DNA from: Bifidobacterium apri
GTDB lineage: Bacteria > Actinomycetota > Actinomycetes > Actinomycetales > Bifidobacteriaceae
DNA: 64,000 nt
Assembly: GCF_009299485.1 (NCBI RefSeq)
Contig: NZ_WBSO01000012.1
Span: 25,507 to 89,506, forward strand
Reading direction: 5' to 3'
The first letter of the stretch is position 1. The number at the start of each line of letters is the position of its first letter. Below, piece by piece: positions 58,994 through 64,000 of the stretch. Below the pieces are notes generated by a model, which was given only the letters and a program-made list of their open reading frames with translations, searched no databases and was not told the origin of the DNA. The position numbers were made by a program, and so were the translations under genes.

Positions 58994-59659
58994 ATGGCAT
59001 ACGACATCAATCAGCCTGACGTCGCGCCCGCCGTCTGTCGCGATGACGGCAAGCCCGGGCCCGGCTGCAGCCCGGCACCCGATCGGATCACCCTGGGAGT
59101 GGAAATCCAGCGGCTCGGCAGAGCGGTCCGCCGGTATCTCGGGTTGACGATGCCTGCTAGCGCGCGCGAAGCGACAGACGGCAACGCCAGCATCATCATG
59201 TTCCTTGACCGCCATCGCGGCGATGAGATATTCCAGCACGATATCGAAACCCGCTTTTGCATCACCCGGTCCACTGCCTCACGCGTGCTGACCCGCATGG
59301 AACACAAAGGGCTGATCATCCGCAAACCGGTCGCCCGCGACGCCAGGCTCAAACGCATCGTGCTCACCCAAAAAGCCGACCGGATTGTCGCCGATCTCGC
59401 CGCCAACGGAAACCGCGCAGAAACCTCCCTCACCGTAGGTTTTACGCCCGACGAGCTCGCCCGGTTGCGCGACTATCTCGCACGGATGCATCACAATATG
59501 GACACTGCGCTCGACACCGCCGCCCGGTCTCAAGCCACGCGGGCGCCAGCGCGGTCCACGGACCATCCGGAACCGTCACCGGCAGTCAGCCAACTTGCCG
59601 CAAGCATCATCCACTATGACCGCAACACCATCAAGGAAGGAAAGGAACGCAACCAGTGA
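58994..59659 (+). CDS. MarR-family regulator of the ABC exporter operon
   Basis: 221-aa winged-helix regulator. The DNA-binding part is seen as ITRSTASRVLTRMEHKGLIIRKPVARDARLKRIVLT, spanning about residues 90-128 in two stretches (recognition helix TASRVLTRMEHKGL; wing RDARLKRIVLT). N- and C-terminal extensions are unusually long and Pro/Ala-rich. ATG 58994 follows GGGAGGGAAG. It overlaps the first exporter gene by 4 bp, so it probably autoregulates and controls efflux in response to a drug or bile-like ligand. Confidence 0.9.
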   Translation: MAYDINQPDVAPAVCRDDGKPGPGCSPAPDRITLGVEIQRLGRAVRRYLGLTMPASAREATDGNASIIMFLDRHRGDEIFQHDIETRFCITRSTASRVLTRMEHKGLIIRKPVARDARLKRIVLTQKADRIVADLAANGNRAETSLTVGFTPDELARLRDYLARMHHNMDTALDTAARSQATRAPARSTDHPEPSPAVSQLAASIIHYDRNTIKEGKERNQ

Positions 59660-61572
59660 CCACACGACAACTCACCGTCACACGTGACGCCGCTGACGTG
59701 CCGGCGAAACCCACGCACGTCATCCGAACGCTGCTGCACAGCCTGCGCGAATACAAGAAGGAAAGCATCCTCACCCCGATTACCGTCGCCGTCGAAGCGA
59801 TTATGGAAATCATCATCCCCACCGTCATGGCGAACCTCATCGACCAAGGCATCACCGGAGGCTCCATGCCGAAAGTTTGGAAGTTCGGTCTGATCCTCTT
59901 CCTGTGCGCACTCGTCTCCTTCGCCGCCGGCACGCTCGCCGGCCGTTTCGCCGCCGTCGCCTCCGCAGGCTTTGCGAAGAACCTCCGCCACGACGTGTTC
60001 GCCAAAGTGCAGGGCTTCAGCTTCACGAACATCGACCGGTTCTCCACCGGCTCGATCATCACACGCAGCACAACCGACGTGACCAACCTGCAGAACTCCT
60101 ACCAGATGATCATCCGCGTCGGCATGCGCGCCCCGGTCATGATGATCGCCGCATGGATCTGCTCGTTCCGCATCAGCAAACAGATTTCGCTCGTATTCCT
60201 CATACTCGTCCCGATTCTGGGCGTTGCGCTGGTTGCGCTGGCCGCTTTTGTGCACCCTGTATTCGAACGCGTCTTCCACACATACGACAAACTCAACAAT
60301 GATGTGGATGAGAATCTGCAAGGCATCCGCGTGGTCAAATCATATAACCGCGAAGACCATGAAATCGCGAAATTCGGCCGCATTTCCCGTGCCATCTATC
60401 GCGATTTCGTCAAGGCGGAACGTGTGATGAGCTTCAACGCCCCGTTGATGGACGCGTGCATCTACATCGCGCTGCTCGCCGTGTCCTGGATGGGCGCGCA
60501 GCAAATCGTCGCCTCCGGCAACAACGCGGCGAACGGCTTGACAACCGGCGACCTGACCGCGCTCGTAACCTATGCGCTGCAGATTCTGATGGCGCTCATG
60601 ATGATTTCCATGGTCTTCGTGATGTTCATCATCTCGCAGGCGTCAGCCGAACGCATCTGCCAGGTGCTGCAGGAACGCAGCACGGTCACCGACCCCGAGC
60701 ATCCCATCACCCAGGTGCCGGACGGCTCCATCGAGTTCGACCACGTCACCTTCCGCTATTCGCATCGGTCGGAGAAACCGGTGCTCGACGACATCAACCT
60801 CACGATCCCCTCAGGCGCCGTGGTCGGTATCATCGGCGGCACAGGCTCGTCGAAATCTAGCCTGGTGCAGCTGATCCCACGCTTGTACGACGTCACCGGC
60901 GGATCGTTCAAGGTCGGCGGCCATGATGTGCGCGAATACGACCTGCAGACGCTGCGCGACCAGGTCGCGATGGTACTGCAGAAAAACGTGCTGTTCAGCG
61001 GCACGATCGCTGAGAACCTGCGATGGGGCAACCCCGATGCCACCGACGAGCAGATCCGCCACGCCGCGCAAATCGCCCAGGCGGACAGCTTCGTCCAGGA
61101 ATTCCCTGACAAGTACGACACCATGATCGAGCAGGGCGGCACGAATGTATCCGGCGGCCAACGCCAGCGCCTGTGCATCGCCCGTGCACTGCTGAAACAC
61201 CCGAAAATCCTGATTCTGGATGATTCCACCAGCGCGGTCGACACCAAAACCGACCAGCTGATCCGCGAGGGACTGCGGTCCGAAGCGCCTGAAGTCACGA
61301 AAATCATCATCGCCCAGCGGCTGAGCTCCGTGCAGGACGCCGACATCATCCTGGTCATGGCGGGCGGCCGCATCATGGACAAAGGCACGCATGGGCAATT
61401 GTTGAAGACCAGTGACGAGTACCGCGCGATTTACGAACTGCAGACGAAGAACCATGGTGAGGAGCAGTCGGCGGATGCGTCGGCGGATGCGTCGGTGGAC
61501 GCACCGACCGCAATCGCCAATGATCTGACCGCAGGCGACACCGCCGCTCAGCAGAAAGGAGAGGCACGATGA
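59656..61572 (+). CDS. heterodimeric ABC exporter subunit with degenerate ATP site
   Basis: 638-aa half-transporter: six-helix membrane domain (residues ~20-330), then a nucleotide-binding domain. Walker A reads GGTGSSKSS (Ser for the second Gly), signature NVSGGQRQRLC is canonical, Walker B ends LILDDSTSAVD with Asp in place of the catalytic Glu, and the H-loop is IIAQRLSSV with Gln for His. This pattern is typical of the inactive-site partner in BmrCD/TM287-288-type heterodimers. GTG start overlaps marR by 4 bp. Confidence 0.9.
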   Translation: MTTRQLTVTRDAADVPAKPTHVIRTLLHSLREYKKESILTPITVAVEAIMEIIIPTVMANLIDQGITGGSMPKVWKFGLILFLCALVSFAAGTLAGRFAAVASAGFAKNLRHDVFAKVQGFSFTNIDRFSTGSIITRSTTDVTNLQNSYQMIIRVGMRAPVMMIAAWICSFRISKQISLVFLILVPILGVALVALAAFVHPVFERVFHTYDKLNNDVDENLQGIRVVKSYNREDHEIAKFGRISRAIYRDFVKAERVMSFNAPLMDACIYIALLAVSWMGAQQIVASGNNAANGLTTGDLTALVTYALQILMALMMISMVFVMFIISQASAERICQVLQERSTVTDPEHPITQVPDGSIEFDHVTFRYSHRSEKPVLDDINLTIPSGAVVGIIGGTGSSKSSLVQLIPRLYDVTGGSFKVGGHDVREYDLQTLRDQVAMVLQKNVLFSGTIAENLRWGNPDATDEQIRHAAQIAQADSFVQEFPDKYDTMIEQGGTNVSGGQRQRLCIARALLKHPKILILDDSTSAVDTKTDQLIREGLRSEAPEVTKIIIAQRLSSVQDADIILVMAGGRIMDKGTHGQLLKTSDEYRAIYELQTKNHGEEQSADASADASVDAPTAIANDLTAGDTAAQQKGEAR

Positions 61573-63656
61573 GCGCAGAACAGACCGCAACATCCACGAA
61601 TGCTGACGTCCGCCCCATCCCGACGGACGTTCACGCCGACGAGCCGGCATCCGCCAACGATGCTATGGCATCCCGGAAGCGTGCGAAAGTCCCACGCGGC
61701 ACCGTCAAACGGCTGTGGGGCTACATCGCGCAATACCCGGTGCGCCTGACCATCGTCATCCTGTCCATCATCGCGTCCGCGGCCGCGCAGGCGCTGTCCA
61801 TCGCGTTCCTGCAGCGGCTTGTCGACACGTACATCATCCCGCTGGTCGCCGCATCGCACCCCGATTGGGGGCCGCTCATCCGCGCGCTCACCCTGCTCGC
61901 CATCATGTATGCGGTCGGCACCTTCTGCGCGTGGCTGTGGGGCTGGCTGATCATCGACATCGAGCAAGGCACGCTCAAGAAAATCCGCGATGATATGTTC
62001 GCCCACCAGCAGCGCCTGCCGATCCGCTACTTCGACACCCACGAACATGGCGACGTGATGAGCCGATACACCAACGACACCGACACCCTGCGGCAGGCGA
62101 TTTCGCAGTCCTTCCCGCAGATGTTCGCCTCGCTGCTGTCCGCGCTCGCATCCCTGATCGCGATGATGTGGCTGTCCGTGCCGTTCGCGCTGTTCACCCT
62201 CGTATTCGCGATCGTCCTCTTCGTGCTCGTCAACAAGCTCGTCGCTCGTTCAGGCGCCCAGTTCGTGCGCCAGCAGCGTGTGCTCGGCGATGTGAACGGC
62301 TTCGTCGAGGAATCGGTCAACGGGCAGAAAGTCATCAAGGTGTTCAACCATGAGGATGCCACGCAACGCGAATTCGACCGCCGCAACGAGGAACTGTTCG
62401 ACGCAGCCGCCCAAGCCAACACCTACGGCAACATCACCATGCCGATTGTCAACAATTCCGGGTATCTGCTCTATGTCGCCACGGCTGTTCTCGGCGCGTG
62501 GGCGGGACTGTCCGGCCTGCCGAACTTCGGGTTCAGCGGCGTCGGCACGATGACCCTCGGCACGGTGATCGCCATGCTCACCCTGTCACGCGGATTCATC
62601 AACCCGCTCGGTCAGGTCTCCATGCAGTTCACGATGGTCATGATGGCGCTCGCTGGCGCCTCGCGTATCTTCGCGCTGATGGACGAGCCGGTGGAGGCTG
62701 ACGGCGGTACGGTCACGCTGGTCAACGTCGAGCTGGGCGAAGATGGACGCACGATGACGGAAACCGACAAGGATACGCAGCATTGGGCGTGGAAGCGGAC
62801 GGCGGATGATGACGGTACACGCTCGCTTGCCGCGGCCGCCAAACTGCGTGGCCAGGCCCGTGAGGTCGCCGCCAAAGCGAAGCAGAGCGCAATCACGTCG
62901 CCGGACGGCCGGTACACGCTGCTGCGTGGTGATGTGCGCTTCACCGACGTGACCTTCGGATACAACCCGTCCAAGCCGGTGTTGCATGACATCACATGGT
63001 TCGCCAAGCCCGGCCAGAAGATCGCGCTGGTTGGTGCGACGGGTGCGGGCAAGACCACGGTCACGAACCTCATCAACCGCTTCTATGATATTCAGGAAGG
63101 CCAGATTCTGTATGACGGCATCGACGTGCGTAACATCCGCAAGCCGGATCTGCGGCGTTCGCTGGGTATCGTGTTGCAGGATGTGAATCTGTTCACCGGT
63201 ACGGTGATGGACAACATTCGCTATGGGCGGTTGGACGCCACGGATGAGGAGTGCATCGAGGCGGCGAAGCTCACCAATGCGGACGGCTTCATCCGCATGC
63301 TGCCGAACGGCTACCAGACTGTGCTCTCCGGTGACGGGTCGGGCCTGTCGCAGGGGCAGCGTCAGTTGATTTCGATTGCACGCGCTGCTGTGGCCGATCC
63401 GCCGGCTATGATCCTGGACGAGGCGACCAGCTCGATTGATACCCGCACCGAAGAGGTCGTGCAGGCTGGTATGGACGCCTTGATGAAGGGCCGCACGGTT
63501 TTCGTGATCGCGCACCGGTTGTCCACCGTCCGCAATGCGGACGTGATTATGGTACTCGACCACGGCCGGATCATCGAACGCGGCAACCACGATGAGCTCA
63601 TTGCCCAGCGTGGCGAGTACTACCAGCTGTACACCGGAGCGCTCGAGCTCGAGTAG
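61569..63656 (+). CDS. heterodimeric ABC exporter subunit with catalytic site
   Basis: 695-aa partner half-transporter. Six-helix domain (residues ~50-350), then an unusual ~60-residue insertion before the nucleotide-binding domain. Walker A ALVGATGAGKTT, Walker B MILDEATSSID with catalytic Glu, H-loop VIAHRLSTV; its signature is LSQGQ rather than LSGGQ, as in such heterodimers. ATG overlaps the first subunit by 4 bp. Likely a multidrug exporter like BmrAB of bifidobacteria; substrate inferred. Confidence 0.92.
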   Translation: MSAEQTATSTNADVRPIPTDVHADEPASANDAMASRKRAKVPRGTVKRLWGYIAQYPVRLTIVILSIIASAAAQALSIAFLQRLVDTYIIPLVAASHPDWGPLIRALTLLAIMYAVGTFCAWLWGWLIIDIEQGTLKKIRDDMFAHQQRLPIRYFDTHEHGDVMSRYTNDTDTLRQAISQSFPQMFASLLSALASLIAMMWLSVPFALFTLVFAIVLFVLVNKLVARSGAQFVRQQRVLGDVNGFVEESVNGQKVIKVFNHEDATQREFDRRNEELFDAAAQANTYGNITMPIVNNSGYLLYVATAVLGAWAGLSGLPNFGFSGVGTMTLGTVIAMLTLSRGFINPLGQVSMQFTMVMMALAGASRIFALMDEPVEADGGTVTLVNVELGEDGRTMTETDKDTQHWAWKRTADDDGTRSLAAAAKLRGQAREVAAKAKQSAITSPDGRYTLLRGDVRFTDVTFGYNPSKPVLHDITWFAKPGQKIALVGATGAGKTTVTNLINRFYDIQEGQILYDGIDVRNIRKPDLRRSLGIVLQDVNLFTGTVMDNIRYGRLDATDEECIEAAKLTNADGFIRMLPNGYQTVLSGDGSGLSQGQRQLISIARAAVADPPAMILDEATSSIDTRTEEVVQAGMDALMKGRTVFVIAHRLSTVRNADVIMVLDHGRIIERGNHDELIAQRGEYYQLYTGALELE

Positions 63657-63695
63657 TGTGCGACCCGGGCGGTGGCGTACCGCCCCGCGCTCTCC

Positions 63696-63741
63696 AACCC
63701 TCTGCTGACGCTGACCCCCCTGCCAGCGTCAGCAGAGGGTT
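63696..63741 (+). terminator. efflux operon terminator
   Basis: 18-bp perfect stem: AACCCTCTGCTGACGCTG (63696-63713) with CAGCGTCAGCAGAGGGTT (63724-63741), then TTCGTG. It starts 40 bp after the ABC stop and immediately precedes hairpin array D. Confidence 0.92.
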
Positions 63742-63751
63742 TCGTGTTATA

Positions 63752-63982
63752 CAAACTGGTTACGCTGGTCGGCTCGTGGGCGTAGCTGGTTTGTGAAAGG
63801 GCGGACGCGATGGGGTATGGGGTCAGGGGATGGGGTTGTTGTTGTGCAAACTGGTTACGCTGGGTGGCTTGTGGGCGTAGCTGGTTTGTGATGGGGCCGA
63901 CGTGATGGGGGATGGGGACGGCGGTTGGTGTTGTTGTGCAAACTGGTTACGCTGGGTGGCTTGTGGGCGTAGCTGGTTTGTG
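63752..63982 (+). repeat. hairpin repeat array D (3 units, runs to window end)
   Basis: 44-nt units begin at 63752, 63847 and 63939, with longer (48-51-nt) GATGGGG-rich spacers. Arms CAAACTGGTTACGC and GCGTAGCTGGTTTG pair over 14 bp with three G-U wobbles. Units 2 and 3 are identical, suggesting recent duplication. The array may continue beyond base 64000. Confidence 0.9.
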
Positions 63983-64000
63983 ATGGGGCAGGCGCGATGG

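Overview
The window looks like chromosomal DNA of a Bifidobacterium. The high GC content, the protein families, the RNase J next to dapA, the anaerobic NrdD/NrdG pair, the BmrAB-like exporter and the AdnAB-type helicase-nuclease pair all fit an anaerobic gut actinobacterium. I cannot fix the species. There is no rRNA, tRNA or CRISPR array that I can see. Most genes use strong Shine-Dalgarno sites, and several neighbouring genes overlap by 4 bp.

Layout: 1-6.7 kb holds the 3' part of rpoB and all of rpoC, closed by a strong hairpin. 7.3-15.9 kb encodes two very large overlapping UvrD-type helicase-nucleases (AdnA/AdnB-like). 16-18.3 kb is an acetyltransferase plus MFS transporter pair. 18.5-23.8 kb carries dapB, dapA and rnj; dapB and dapA are separated by an AT-richer orphan gene flanked on both sides by tandem hairpin arrays. 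24.6-27.2 kb is pepN. 27.3-28.3 kb is a HEPN/MNT toxin-antitoxin pair with a perfect palindrome at its promoter. 28.4-34.1 kb, on the minus strand, is a probable GABA (or other omega-amino acid) catabolic region: a kinase-like protein, a 12-TM amino acid permease fused in frame to an iron-dependent alcohol dehydrogenase, a GNAT and a GABA aminotransferase. 35-37.1 kb is glmM-def, followed by a seven-unit hairpin array. 37.7-43.7 kb has an unknown protein, a membrane EEP-family phosphoesterase, and xseB and xseA split by a GH32-like glycosidase. 44-47.4 kb is nrdD-nrdG with two NrdR-like boxes. Then come a ClC-like channel, a 1600-residue CoA-dehydratase-activase-like protein, a glutamate-cysteine ligase, a TetR regulator, a GH3 glycosidase, and a MarR-ABC-ABC efflux operon, with a last hairpin array at the right edge.

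The two most unusual things are (1) a family of 44-nt hairpin units in four arrays (19 clear units). Each array lies just 3' of a plus-strand gene, with G-U wobbles that favour folding as plus-strand RNA. (2) The permease-dehydrogenase fusion. It would place GABA uptake and reduction of the transamination product on one polypeptide, beside the aminotransferase that links the two steps. The substrate is inferred from family membership and has not been shown.
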